Shown one piece after another: positions 16,556 to 24,904 of a stretch of 64,000 nt of DNA. Both the position numbers and the translations under genes were made by a program. Source of the DNA: Nitrospira moscoviensis. Its GTDB lineage: Bacteria; Nitrospirota; Nitrospiria; Nitrospirales; Nitrospiraceae. The DNA lies in assembly GCF_001273775.1 (NCBI RefSeq), contig NZ_CP011801.1, positions 248,001-312,000 on the forward strand. Direction: 5' to 3'. The notes beneath the pieces were generated by a model that made no database searches, had not been told where the DNA came from, and saw nothing but the letters and a program-made list of their open reading frames with translations. Position 1 is the stretch's first letter, and each line of letters starts with the position of its first letter.

Positions 16556-19129
16556 TCAGACCTTCAGGCGGTCTTTCAGGGTGGGCAACTCGCGCTCGCG
16601 GAAGGCGACGGTCACGCGCAGGTGTTCCAGATACTGCTCCAGCGTTTTCCCGCCGAGGTCGATGTGGCGCGAAGCGAAAAACTCGCGGACGTCCCGTTCG
16701 AGCGCGGGCGTCGCGAGGGCCACGATCCCGCCGCACATGCGGCGCAAGCCCTGTTTGGGGAAGAGGCGGTCCATCTGATCCCAGTTGGTCTTCACGAAGG
16801 TCCAGGCCAGCTCCCGCCCATAGACGTTGCCCAGCACGGCGCTCACGATGAAGGGCGCGTCCTGCGTGCGGATCTCCCCGTTGATCGTGCGGGACAGGGT
16901 GCGCGAGAGGAGCGCCGGATCCCGGAAGGACGCCAGCGAGAACAGATAGCGCCGCTCCTCTTGGGGAGTGGCCGCCGTTTTATAGTGCTGTGAAAACTCT
17001 TCATAGCGAGCGGCGTCACCCAGGTACGCCAGAATCTTCACGAACGCCGGGATGACGTTCGGATCGACAGACGCAGGATCAGTTCGATACCGCCGATAGC
17101 GGTCCACGGCCTGCCGTTGGGTGGCCGGATCGTTGCCGAGCTTGCCGAGCGCGCCCAGCAGCTCGCCGCGCAATTGGCGGGTGAGATCCGATTCGCCGGG
17201 ACGGGGATCCCAGCCGAGATCCTTGACGGCCGGCTCCACCCGGTCGCGGACGAAGGCTTCGAGGGCCGGGCGCTCGGCCGGCGTGATGATCCGATTCAGA
17301 AACGAAAACGAGTCGAGCAAGACCGTCCAGACGTTCTTGTCGCGCTCCTCTTTGAACTGCGCAGTGAGGTGGAGGTATTCGGCGAGCGGCATCAATCCGG
17401 CCACGGTCGTGGCCCAGGCGTCGCTCACGAGGTTGAACCGTTCGATGGGCGCCAATCGTGCGAGCCCTCCGTCAATCAATTGCCGGAGCAAGGGAGCGCG
17501 GTGGCGGACGCGGTAGAATCCCTGTCCGCCCGCGTTGACGAACAAGGCCGTGACGCCGGCCGGCAGCGCCACCGTGACATCGCGCTCGGTCAACAACAGA
17601 CGACGATAGTCCTCGCGACCGCCGATGGAGAGGCGAATTTGGATCGGAATGTGCCACAGTTGCTCGGACGCCGGCTCTTGCGTCACATAGGTGAAGCGCT
17701 GTTGTGAGAGCCGGAGTTCCCGCTCGCTCTGCAGCTCCGCCGTGACCAACGGGAAGCCCGGCTGGAAAATCCAGCCGTTCATCAGCTCGGGCACCGGTTG
17801 GCGGGCCACGCTGCCGAGCGCGATCCACAAGTCCTTCGTGTCGGCGTTGCCATAGGCATGGGTCCGCAGATACTCACGCACGCCGTCGCGAAAGACGGCG
17901 GGGCCGATGTGCTGCTCCAACATGCGCAGCACCGAAGCGCCTTTTTCATACGTCAGCACGTCGAACATCGCTTCGGCGTCCTTGGGGGCGCGCACCGGAT
18001 ACTCGATCGGCCTAGTGCTGTGCAGCCCATCCAGGGAAAAGGCCGCGGCCCGCGAAACCGCGAAGGTCTCCCACCGTTTCCATTCCGGTTTCCAGGCGTC
18101 CACGGCCAGCATCTCCATGAAGGTGGCGAAGGCTTCGTTCAACCACAGGCCGTTCCACCAGGACATGGTGACGAGATCGCCGAACCACATGTGCGCATTC
18201 TCATGCGCGACGACATCGGCGACTCGTTCCAGCTCGCCGTGCGTACCGGTGCGCTCATCGACCAGCAGGGCGGTTTCGCGGAAGGTGATCGCGCCGAGAT
18301 TCTCCATGGCGCCGGAGGCGAAATCGGGAATCGCCAGCAGGTCGAGCTTGTCGCCCGGATAGGGGATGCCGTAATAGTCCTCGAAAAACTTGAGCGAGGC
18401 GGCTGCGATGTCCAGGCCGAAGCGGGTCAAGGCGTGCTTCCCGGGAACGGCCCAGAGCCGCAGCGGCGTTGGGCCGACAAACACCGGTGCGGTCGATTCG
18501 ATGCGCCCGACGATGAACGCGACAAGATAGGTGGACATCTTCATGGTGTCTTCGAAGCGCACGGTCTTCTTGCCGCCCTCCACCGATTCCGACGCAATGC
18601 GAGTATTCGAGACCGCCGTCAGCGCCCGGTCGATGACCAAGGTCGTGGCGAACACGGCCTTGAAGTCCGGCTCATCCCAGCAGGGAAAGGCCCGGCGCGC
18701 GTCCGTGGCCTCGAACTGTGTGGCGGCGATGGTCTGGGTGGCTCCGGCGAGGTCCGTATAGGTGCTGCGGTAAAACCCGCGCAGCTTGTCGTTGAGGATC
18801 CCGGCGAACGTCAGATGCAGGCGCCACCCGCCCGGCGCGATCGGCTGTGGAAACGACAGCCGGCACCGTTGAGTGGCGGCCTCCATCTCAACGGTGGCTG
18901 TAAGCGGTTGTGTGTTCGGTCGGTCGATCGTGGCCGACGAGATGGCGAGATCCAGCGCATTGAGCAAGATCGTGTCGGTGACCTGATGGACGGTCAGGCT
19001 AATGGTGACCAGGCCGGAAAAGCGAGCCGACGCCAGATCCGGCTCCAGCCGGAGCTCGTATCGATGCGGAACGACGTGGCGGGGCAGGCGATAGGGATCG
19101 ATGGTCGGGATGGCACTCTCGGAAGTCAT
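16556..19129 (-). CDS. M1 family aminopeptidase
   Basis: The 857-residue zinc metallopeptidase removes N-terminal residues from peptides. It has the exopeptidase motif GAMENLG (273-279), the zinc motif HENAHMW (309-313 for HExxH) with the third ligand E332 in WLNEAF, and an ERAP1-like C-terminal helical domain. The start at 19129 has AAGAGGAGG just upstream. A longer start at ATG 19261 is possible: it overlaps the rpiA stop as ATGA and would add 44 residues including a hydrophobic, arginine-led stretch resembling a signal peptide. It is last in the pgi-pgl-glk-rpiA run. Membership in the operon is by position only. Confidence 0.93.
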   Translation of the reverse strand: MTSESAIPTIDPYRLPRHVVPHRYELRLEPDLASARFSGLVTISLTVHQVTDTILLNALDLAISSATIDRPNTQPLTATVEMEAATQRCRLSFPQPIAPGGWRLHLTFAGILNDKLRGFYRSTYTDLAGATQTIAATQFEATDARRAFPCWDEPDFKAVFATTLVIDRALTAVSNTRIASESVEGGKKTVRFEDTMKMSTYLVAFIVGRIESTAPVFVGPTPLRLWAVPGKHALTRFGLDIAAASLKFFEDYYGIPYPGDKLDLLAIPDFASGAMENLGAITFRETALLVDERTGTHGELERVADVVAHENAHMWFGDLVTMSWWNGLWLNEAFATFMEMLAVDAWKPEWKRWETFAVSRAAAFSLDGLHSTRPIEYPVRAPKDAEAMFDVLTYEKGASVLRMLEQHIGPAVFRDGVREYLRTHAYGNADTKDLWIALGSVARQPVPELMNGWIFQPGFPLVTAELQSERELRLSQQRFTYVTQEPASEQLWHIPIQIRLSIGGREDYRRLLLTERDVTVALPAGVTALFVNAGGQGFYRVRHRAPLLRQLIDGGLARLAPIERFNLVSDAWATTVAGLMPLAEYLHLTAQFKEERDKNVWTVLLDSFSFLNRIITPAERPALEAFVRDRVEPAVKDLGWDPRPGESDLTRQLRGELLGALGKLGNDPATQRQAVDRYRRYRTDPASVDPNVIPAFVKILAYLGDAARYEEFSQHYKTAATPQEERRYLFSLASFRDPALLSRTLSRTINGEIRTQDAPFIVSAVLGNVYGRELAWTFVKTNWDQMDRLFPKQGLRRMCGGIVALATPALERDVREFFASRHIDLGGKTLEQYLEHLRVTVAFRERELPTLKDRLKV

Positions 19130-19257
19130 GTCCTCCTCTTTCGGCCGACCGGCGGCAGCCAGTATGGAAGTCGGCCGCTGCGCGAGCGGGACCGCGAGGA
19201 AGGCGCAAGCCCACTGAGCGAGGCATCGGAGCAGCCGCCGCCGGCCGACCGGCCCGC

Positions 19258-19959
19258 TCATCGACGCGGCGCATACTGCACGTCGACGCCCTGCGGGGTC
19301 CCGACGATCAGGATATCGGTGCGGCCGACGAAGAGACCGGTTTCCACCACGCCGGGAATCAGGTTCAACGCCGACTCCAGTTCCTCCGGCCGGTCGATGC
19401 GGTCGATATGGGCGTCGACGATCAGGTTCCCCGCTTCGGTTCGAAACGGATTTCCCTGGCGTTCCCGGAGCACGACGCGACTCTTGGTCAGGCGCTCGAT
19501 CTCCCGCGCGGTGCTGCCCCAGCCGAACGGCACGACTTCGATCGGCAGCGGAAAGGTGCCGCCGAGCGCCGGCACGCGCTTCGTATGATCCACCAGCACG
19601 ATGAACTGCCTGGCCGAGGCGGCGACGATCTTTTCTTTCAGCAGCGCCCCCCCGCCGCCTTTGATGAGATTGAACGCCGGATCGACCTGGTCGGCCCCGT
19701 CGATCGCGACATCGATGTCCCATCGGTTCTCGGTATCGATCAGCGTGATACCAGACTGCCGCGCCAACGCGGCGGTTTCCTGCGACGTCGGCACCCCGCG
19801 CAATGTCATCCCGGCCTTCACCTTCTCGCCCAGCGCGATCACCATGTGTTTGGCCGTCGAGCCGGTGCCGAGGCCGATGACCATCCCGTCTTTGACATAG
19901 TCCACCGCCTTCAGCGCCGCGGCCTGCTTGAGTTGATCCAGGTCTTGGAGGGTCGTCAT
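19258..19959 (-). CDS. rpiA: Ribose-5-phosphate isomerase A
   Basis: The 233-residue protein interconverts ribose 5-phosphate and ribulose 5-phosphate in the pentose phosphate pathway. Family motifs are GLGTGSTAKHM, the catalytic DGADQVD and KGGGGALLKEKIVA. It overlaps the stop of glk by an ATGA junction, so its translation is coupled to glucokinase. It sits with pgi, pgl and glk, forming a compact sugar-phosphate operon. Confidence 0.96.
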   Translation of the reverse strand: MTTLQDLDQLKQAAALKAVDYVKDGMVIGLGTGSTAKHMVIALGEKVKAGMTLRGVPTSQETAALARQSGITLIDTENRWDIDVAIDGADQVDPAFNLIKGGGGALLKEKIVAASARQFIVLVDHTKRVPALGGTFPLPIEVVPFGWGSTAREIERLTKSRVVLRERQGNPFRTEAGNLIVDAHIDRIDRPEELESALNLIPGVVETGLFVGRTDILIVGTPQGVDVQYAPRR

Positions 19960-21023
19960 GGTGCGGGTGTATAGGCGGCCAAGGCGGCGGCCACCGAGGC
20001 GGCGCCGAGCAGGCCGGTCTCTTGGTTCATCACGACCTTGACCGGGATGGTGCTGAGGAGGCGTTTGTACCGTCCCTTATTGGTAAAGGCCTTCATGAAG
20101 GTGCCGTCCTTCATCTTTTGAATCAGCTTCGGCGCGATGCCGCCAGCGACATAGACCCCATCGAGCGACAAGGCCTTCAAGGCGAGGTTCCCGGCCTCCG
20201 CTCCGTAAATGGACGCGAACAGATCGAGCGCCTGCTTCGCGATGTCCGCCTGTCCTTTCAGCCCGGCTTCGGCAATTTCCGCCGCCGGGATTCCGGCCTT
20301 GATCTTTTCCGCCAGCCACGTCGGCTCGTTCTTCTTGGTGTCCCGAATGAATTCGTAAATGGCATGCAGGCCCGGACCGGATAACACCCGCTCATAACTC
20401 ACGTGGAGATATTGGCCGCGCAGATACCGGAGCAGCTCGATTTCATAATCATTGTTGGGCGCAAAATCCGCATGCCCCCCTTCGGAGGGCATGGGACGGT
20501 ACGACTTGCCGTCCCAAAACAGAATCCCTTCGCCCAGTCCGGTGCCGGCGGCGATCAGCGCCAAGGCTTGGCGCTTTTTCGGCGGATTGCCCAGATTGAG
20601 CACCTCAACCTCGTCAGGCCGCAGCCAAAGAATGCCGTAGGCCGTCGCTTCCAAGTCGTTCAACAGCTGCACAAGCGGAATGTCGAACTGTTTGGCGATG
20701 GAGGACCCGTCGATCACCCAGGGCAAATTCGTCGTGCGGCTCCGGTTCTCTATGACCGGCCCCGCGATGCCGAAGCAGGCGGCGGTGAGCTTCACCGGTT
20801 CAGGCGGCGGCTCGTCGGGTTTCTCGCCCTCGTCGCCTTCATCTATGGCGTCCAGGGGTGTCGGCGGCTTGGGCGGCGTCAAAAACTCCACCAGAATGTC
20901 TTCCAGCGATTTGTAATCCGCGCTGTGAAAACTTTCCATCCGGACCGGGTCCACCCGCTCGGTGGTCCAGTCATACAGAGCCAAGTTGGTTTTCGTGCCG
21001 CCGATGTCGCCTGCGAGAATCAT
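19956..21023 (-). CDS. glk: Glucokinase
   Basis: The 355-residue protein is a Glk-type (not ROK) glucokinase, phosphorylating glucose to glucose 6-phosphate. It begins GDIGGTKTNLALYD (phosphate-1 loop), has CFGIAGPV in the core and ends with the G-AAS segment of the family. An acidic, Pro-rich insertion (about residues 50-75: PPKPPTPLDAIDEGDEGEKP) is unusual. ATG 21023 lies 20 bases after the pgl stop. A weak ribosome site suggests coupling to pgl. The longer upstream frame overlaps pgl and is not real. Confidence 0.93.
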   Translation of the reverse strand: MILAGDIGGTKTNLALYDWTTERVDPVRMESFHSADYKSLEDILVEFLTPPKPPTPLDAIDEGDEGEKPDEPPPEPVKLTAACFGIAGPVIENRSRTTNLPWVIDGSSIAKQFDIPLVQLLNDLEATAYGILWLRPDEVEVLNLGNPPKKRQALALIAAGTGLGEGILFWDGKSYRPMPSEGGHADFAPNNDYEIELLRYLRGQYLHVSYERVLSGPGLHAIYEFIRDTKKNEPTWLAEKIKAGIPAAEIAEAGLKGQADIAKQALDLFASIYGAEAGNLALKALSLDGVYVAGGIAPKLIQKMKDGTFMKAFTNKGRYKRLLSTIPVKVVMNQETGLLGAASVAAALAAYTPAP

Positions 21024-21042
21024 GTCGCGTTCTGTCCGGTCG

Positions 21043-21798
21043 CTACGCCGTCCGCAACTGTGCGGCGGCGGACTGATCCAGCATCCATATGAGCCGGCCC
21101 GATGCAGGGGAGACCCTCGCGGCGGGCAACGCACGGTCGGCCTCGGATTGCGGTTCGACGACCCTCCGCACCATCGAGGCCTTGCCGGATCCGGTCACGA
21201 GGAACAGTACCACAGACGCCCGGTTGATCACACCTAGGGTGAGCGTGAGGCGCAGCGCAATGCCGGCCGGCGCCCGGCCCACCGTGACGAGATGGGATCG
21301 GTCGTTCAGCGCTTCAGTACCGGGAAACAGCGAGGCGGTATGGCCGTCCTCACCCAAGCCGAGAAGGATGAGATCAATTTCGGGCATGTCAGGCGGCCGA
21401 CAATCGGTCAGGCTCCTCAGGGTGTCCTCGTACTGCCAGGCCGCCTCCATCGGCTCCGGCAGCTCGCCTTTCATCCGCGAAATCTGGGCGGGAGGAATTC
21501 CGATCGGCTGAAACAGCTCCCGATCCGCCATGCCGAAATTGCTTTCGGGGTGATCGGGCGGCACGCAGCGCTCGTCGCCGAACAGGAAATGCAGGCGCGG
21601 CCACTCACATCGCCGTTTCCACTCCGGCTGTGCGAGGGTGCGGTAGAGGGTTCTCGGCGTGGAGCCGCCCGAGAGGGCGATCAGCATTCGCCCGCGCGCT
21701 CGGATGGCATGGTCGCAGATGGAGCGCAGGAATGTCGCGGCCTCATGCGCCCAAGCCTGACCGTCGCCGGCTATGCGGATCTCAGGCTTGATCGACAT
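21043..21798 (-). CDS. pgl: 6-phosphogluconolactonase
   Basis: The 251-residue protein belongs to the NagB/SOL-type lactonases that hydrolyse 6-phosphogluconolactone in the oxidative pentose phosphate pathway. Signatures are IALSGGSTPRTLYRTLA, the catalytic-region LHFLFGDERCVPPDHPESN and LLGLGEDGHTASLFPGT. One base separates it from the pgi stop (TGA-C-ATG). No glucose-6-phosphate dehydrogenase gene is present in this cluster, which is odd for a lactonase operon. Confidence 0.95.
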   Translation of the reverse strand: MSIKPEIRIAGDGQAWAHEAATFLRSICDHAIRARGRMLIALSGGSTPRTLYRTLAQPEWKRRCEWPRLHFLFGDERCVPPDHPESNFGMADRELFQPIGIPPAQISRMKGELPEPMEAAWQYEDTLRSLTDCRPPDMPEIDLILLGLGEDGHTASLFPGTEALNDRSHLVTVGRAPAGIALRLTLTLGVINRASVVLFLVTGSGKASMVRRVVEPQSEADRALPAARVSPASGRLIWMLDQSAAAQLRTA

Positions 21799-21799
21799 G

Positions 21800-23494
21800 T
21801 CAGCGGCGGCTCTTGGCGCCCGGGCGCTTCGCCGGGCGCCGCTGGCTGTGCGAGCGAGGGGAAGTCAAGGCGGCCAACAGGGCGGAGACCGTCGCTGCCG
21901 GGTCTCGGCCGAATTCGACGGAGACAGCGATACGCTGGTGGGCCCGGAGTGATTCCAGATCGCCGGCGGCCTGCGCGCGGGCCAAGGTTCCGAAGGAGAA
22001 CCGTTTTCCGGGAATCGGCAGATCGGGGGTCATACGATCGATCAACTCAAGAAAGATCCCGCTGTTCGGTCCGCCCTTATGGAGCTGACCGGTGGAATGG
22101 AGGTAGCGCGGCCCGTAGCCGAAGGTGGTCGCCGCGCCATGGCATGAGACGAGCGCCGCGCGCAGCCGGCGGATCGCCGACTCCAATGAACGCGAAGGGG
22201 TCGTATAGGCCAGGATGGCCACATACATGCCGGGCTCTGCGCGGGCCGTCAATTCCTGAGCGGCCTGGGCCGGTGAGGAGCGGGACTGTTTCGGCAGGCG
22301 GCCGGCCGATTCGAACTGGGCGAGGACCCGGTTCGTGTTGTCTTTGCTTTCTTGAACGTTCGGTTGGTCAAACGGCTGGATGCCGAGGACATGCCCTGCC
22401 ACGGCGGTGGCGAATTCCCAGCGAAAGAACTCCGCGGCCAGGTCGTAGCGATCATTCAGATCGAAACGGAGCACCGGGTGGGAGGCTTTGCGCAGGGCCT
22501 GCTCCTGACGATCCAGTTCCGTGTTCTTGTCGCCCCTGAGCCGGAGGTAGAGAAAGAGGCGATCGCTTCCATACAGGCGGGGCGCCACGAGCGGCTCCTG
22601 CGCGACCGGGATCAGGCCGGTGCCTTCCTTGCCGGTGCTTTCCGCCAACAGTTGTTCCGCCCAGAGGCCGAACGTCGCGATGGACGGCGACGCCATGATG
22701 GTCGTCTTGTCGCGGCCGGCTTTGGCGAGCGCGCCCATCGCCGCGCCGAGATACGCGCCGGGGTTCGCTGCGGACTCCGCCTTGCGGCAGCGCTGAGCCA
22801 TCCCACCGGCGCGGGTCAGCAATCGCTCGACGTCCACACCCATCAGCGCGGCGGGAACCAGGCCGAACAGCGAGAGCACGGAATAGCGCCCGCCGATGTC
22901 CGGAGGATTGATGATCACCTGCCCGAATCCATACTCCAACGCCATCCGTTCAAGGCCGGTCCCGGGATCGGTAATCGCGACAAACTGCCGGCCGCCGTGG
23001 TTGCCTTTGGCGTTGGAGACCAGGTCCCAGAAGTGCGCGAAGAGCGACAGGACCTCGATCGTGCCCCCCGACTTGCTGGCGACCAGAAACAGGGTCCTGG
23101 CAGGAACGATCGCGTGGGACACCTGTTTGACCCAGCCGGGTACGGTGGAATCGAGCACCCACAGACGCGGCGCGCCTTTCTGTCGTCCGAAGGACGTGCG
23201 GAGCACCTCGGGACCGAGGCTGCTGCCGCCCATACCGAGCAGCACGACATGTTGGATGCGCAATTCATTCGCCATCGAGACCAGCGAGCGGAGCTCATCG
23301 ACCCGCTCCGGCATCTGCTCATGAAGGGTCAGCCAGCCGAGTCGATCGGCAATCTCCCGCGGCTCCGGTTTCCAAACCCGATACTCTTTGGCCCAAATTC
23401 GGTTGATCAAGTCCTGCTCGTTCAGTTGCCGGAGAGTCGGGCTGATCGCGTCGGCAAAGGCGGGGGGAAGTGTGTGTCCGGTAGGGGTCGCCAT
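21800..23494 (-). CDS. pgi: Glucose-6-phosphate isomerase (TAL-PGI-type isomerase half)
   Basis: The 565-residue protein has two SIS sugar-isomerase domains: VLLGMGGSSLGPEVLR and LFLVASKSGGTIEVLSLF in the first half, and the family-specific GPRYLHSTGQLHKGGPNSG near the C terminus. This last motif is that of the isomerase half of bifunctional transaldolase/phosphoglucose isomerases rather than of E. coli-type Pgi. Here the transaldolase half is absent. The start at 23494 is supported by GAGGA five bases upstream. It heads the pgi-pgl-glk-rpiA run. The C terminus is a basic tail (RSHSQRRPAKRPGAKSRR). Confidence 0.92.
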   Translation of the reverse strand: MATPTGHTLPPAFADAISPTLRQLNEQDLINRIWAKEYRVWKPEPREIADRLGWLTLHEQMPERVDELRSLVSMANELRIQHVVLLGMGGSSLGPEVLRTSFGRQKGAPRLWVLDSTVPGWVKQVSHAIVPARTLFLVASKSGGTIEVLSLFAHFWDLVSNAKGNHGGRQFVAITDPGTGLERMALEYGFGQVIINPPDIGGRYSVLSLFGLVPAALMGVDVERLLTRAGGMAQRCRKAESAANPGAYLGAAMGALAKAGRDKTTIMASPSIATFGLWAEQLLAESTGKEGTGLIPVAQEPLVAPRLYGSDRLFLYLRLRGDKNTELDRQEQALRKASHPVLRFDLNDRYDLAAEFFRWEFATAVAGHVLGIQPFDQPNVQESKDNTNRVLAQFESAGRLPKQSRSSPAQAAQELTARAEPGMYVAILAYTTPSRSLESAIRRLRAALVSCHGAATTFGYGPRYLHSTGQLHKGGPNSGIFLELIDRMTPDLPIPGKRFSFGTLARAQAAGDLESLRAHQRIAVSVEFGRDPAATVSALLAALTSPRSHSQRRPAKRPGAKSRR

Positions 23495-23585
23495 AGCGGT
23501 CCTCAACAACCCGTTCAAAAGCAATCGGGTCATCTTAGGTAGAGGAGGAGGAAAAAGGCAACGCCAAACGAGCGCGCACGGATCC

Positions 23586-24233
23586 TTACGGGTGTGAGGA
23601 AGCGGCGGGGCGACGGATCACCAACGCCATTCCGTCCACCAACGACCAGGCGAGGGATCGGGCGTCCTCGGCGGAGAGCGTCAGCTGGAGGTGCGGCGGC
23701 GATGGCCGATCGCGGTCGCCGAAGAAGCTGCGGCTCCACTCGATGAAGGAGCGCCACCAGATTCGGCGCGAGGACCAGGCCCATTGGAGAGGATGCTGCG
23801 CCACGCTGGGCACGACCGCCAGCGTCAGCGCCGGCGTGCAGGACAGATCGTAAGCCACCGGCATGTCGGCGAGCGAAATCGGTTCTTGCTCCACGGTCGC
23901 GGTCGGATTGATCTTGCGCCGCACCACCGGGGGGCGCTCGACGATGCGAAACACGCCCGTCGCATCCTCGCCCGCGGCAAAGGACCATCGTTCGATCGGA
24001 AGTCGATGCAGCACGACGCCGCGGCCTTTGATCAGGACGGAGGCGGCGGCGAGATCGATTACCAGATAGGTCTGCGGCTTGGCCGCCAGCTTGACCTCTT
24101 CTTCCAACACGCGGGCGGCTTCCTGGAGCGAGACCGGATCGTCGAAACGCAGGTTGGGAAACGGTTCCGGTTCGGCCGCGAAGCCCGGCGTCGTGAACGA
24201 GAGGAGCAGGAGGACGGTTGCGCAGCGGCTCAT
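23586..24233 (-). CDS. Secreted YkuD-like protein lacking the catalytic motif
   Basis: A 215-residue protein with a signal peptide (MSRCATVLLLLSFTTPGFAA). Residues about 50-110 (YLVIDLAAASVLIKGRGVVL, then GEDATGVFRIVERPP) follow the layout of the YkuD domain of the gene just upstream (YILVDTARNHLYVKHHQDIM, then DTPRGEFLVQ). However, no HG...HGC active site occurs, so it would be inactive as an L,D-transpeptidase. A Trp/Arg-rich segment (AWSSRRIWWRSFIEWSRSFF) is unusual. It lies 29 bases after the second L,D-transpeptidase gene and is probably cotranscribed. The homology is my judgement from pattern and is weak. Confidence 0.6.
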   Translation of the reverse strand: MSRCATVLLLLSFTTPGFAAEPEPFPNLRFDDPVSLQEAARVLEEEVKLAAKPQTYLVIDLAAASVLIKGRGVVLHRLPIERWSFAAGEDATGVFRIVERPPVVRRKINPTATVEQEPISLADMPVAYDLSCTPALTLAVVPSVAQHPLQWAWSSRRIWWRSFIEWSRSFFGDRDRPSPPHLQLTLSAEDARSLAWSLVDGMALVIRRPAASSHP

Positions 24234-24262
24234 GAAGGGGTGTCTGGGCCGGATCGGCGTGG

Positions 24263-24895
24263 TCAGAAAATCAGGATCGGCGTCCCGACCCGCGCCAATT
24301 GGTAGACGCTCTTGAGGTCGCCGTCGTTCAATCGGATACAGCCGTGCGTCACGTTTTTGCCGAGGAGGCGCGTATAGAGTGTGCCGTGAATGAAATAGCC
24401 CTTCCCGAAGCCGAGCGCATATTCGCCCAGGACTCCCTGCTCCACCCGGTCGGCGGGGTTCTTCGGCACCGCCAGGCCCTCTTCGATGAAGGCCCAGTCT
24501 GGTTTCACCCAGACCGGATTCGTCAGTTTCGACTGGACGAGAAACTCGCCTCGCGGCGTATCGAAGACCCATTGCCCGCTGGCATCGCCGGGCTTGTCCA
24601 GAATGGTCCCGCTGCCGGTGGAGGCAATCGCGTCGAGCATGATGTCTTGGTGGTGCTTTACGTACAGATGGTTCCGGGCCGTATCAACCAGGATATACGG
24701 TTGCTGTGGCATCAACTGGGACAGTTGCTTGGAGAGGCTGCGATAGCGGGCTTGCAGGGCACGCAGGTTCGCGTCGTTCCGAACGGAAGGCTCGGGCGGA
24801 TCCCTCTCGGTGGAGACCTGGCTACTGCCGGGGACGGTCGAGGCCAGGAGCCCGATCACCACGAATGCGGACAGGGAGGGCAGCACTCTTGGCAT
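24263..24895 (-). CDS. L,D-transpeptidase (YkuD domain)
   Basis: The 210-residue exported enzyme has a signal peptide (about 1-26), a short coiled segment with two LMPQQP-like turns and a complete YkuD domain. The active site reads H170-G then H184-G-C186-I-R188, the full HG(x)nHGCxR motif. Such enzymes make 3-3 peptidoglycan crosslinks or attach proteins to the wall in the periplasm. It follows a lipoprotein L,D-transpeptidase by nine bases and precedes a degenerate relative, forming a trio. Confidence 0.93.
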   Translation of the reverse strand: MPRVLPSLSAFVVIGLLASTVPGSSQVSTERDPPEPSVRNDANLRALQARYRSLSKQLSQLMPQQPYILVDTARNHLYVKHHQDIMLDAIASTGSGTILDKPGDASGQWVFDTPRGEFLVQSKLTNPVWVKPDWAFIEEGLAVPKNPADRVEQGVLGEYALGFGKGYFIHGTLYTRLLGKNVTHGCIRLNDGDLKSVYQLARVGTPILIF

Positions 24896-24904
24896 AGGGC
24901 ACGC

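Noticed and set aside
17798..19588. 596-codon plus-strand frame opposite the M1 aminopeptidase
   Set aside because: Shadow of the aminopeptidase and rpiA genes; no motif or ribosome site.
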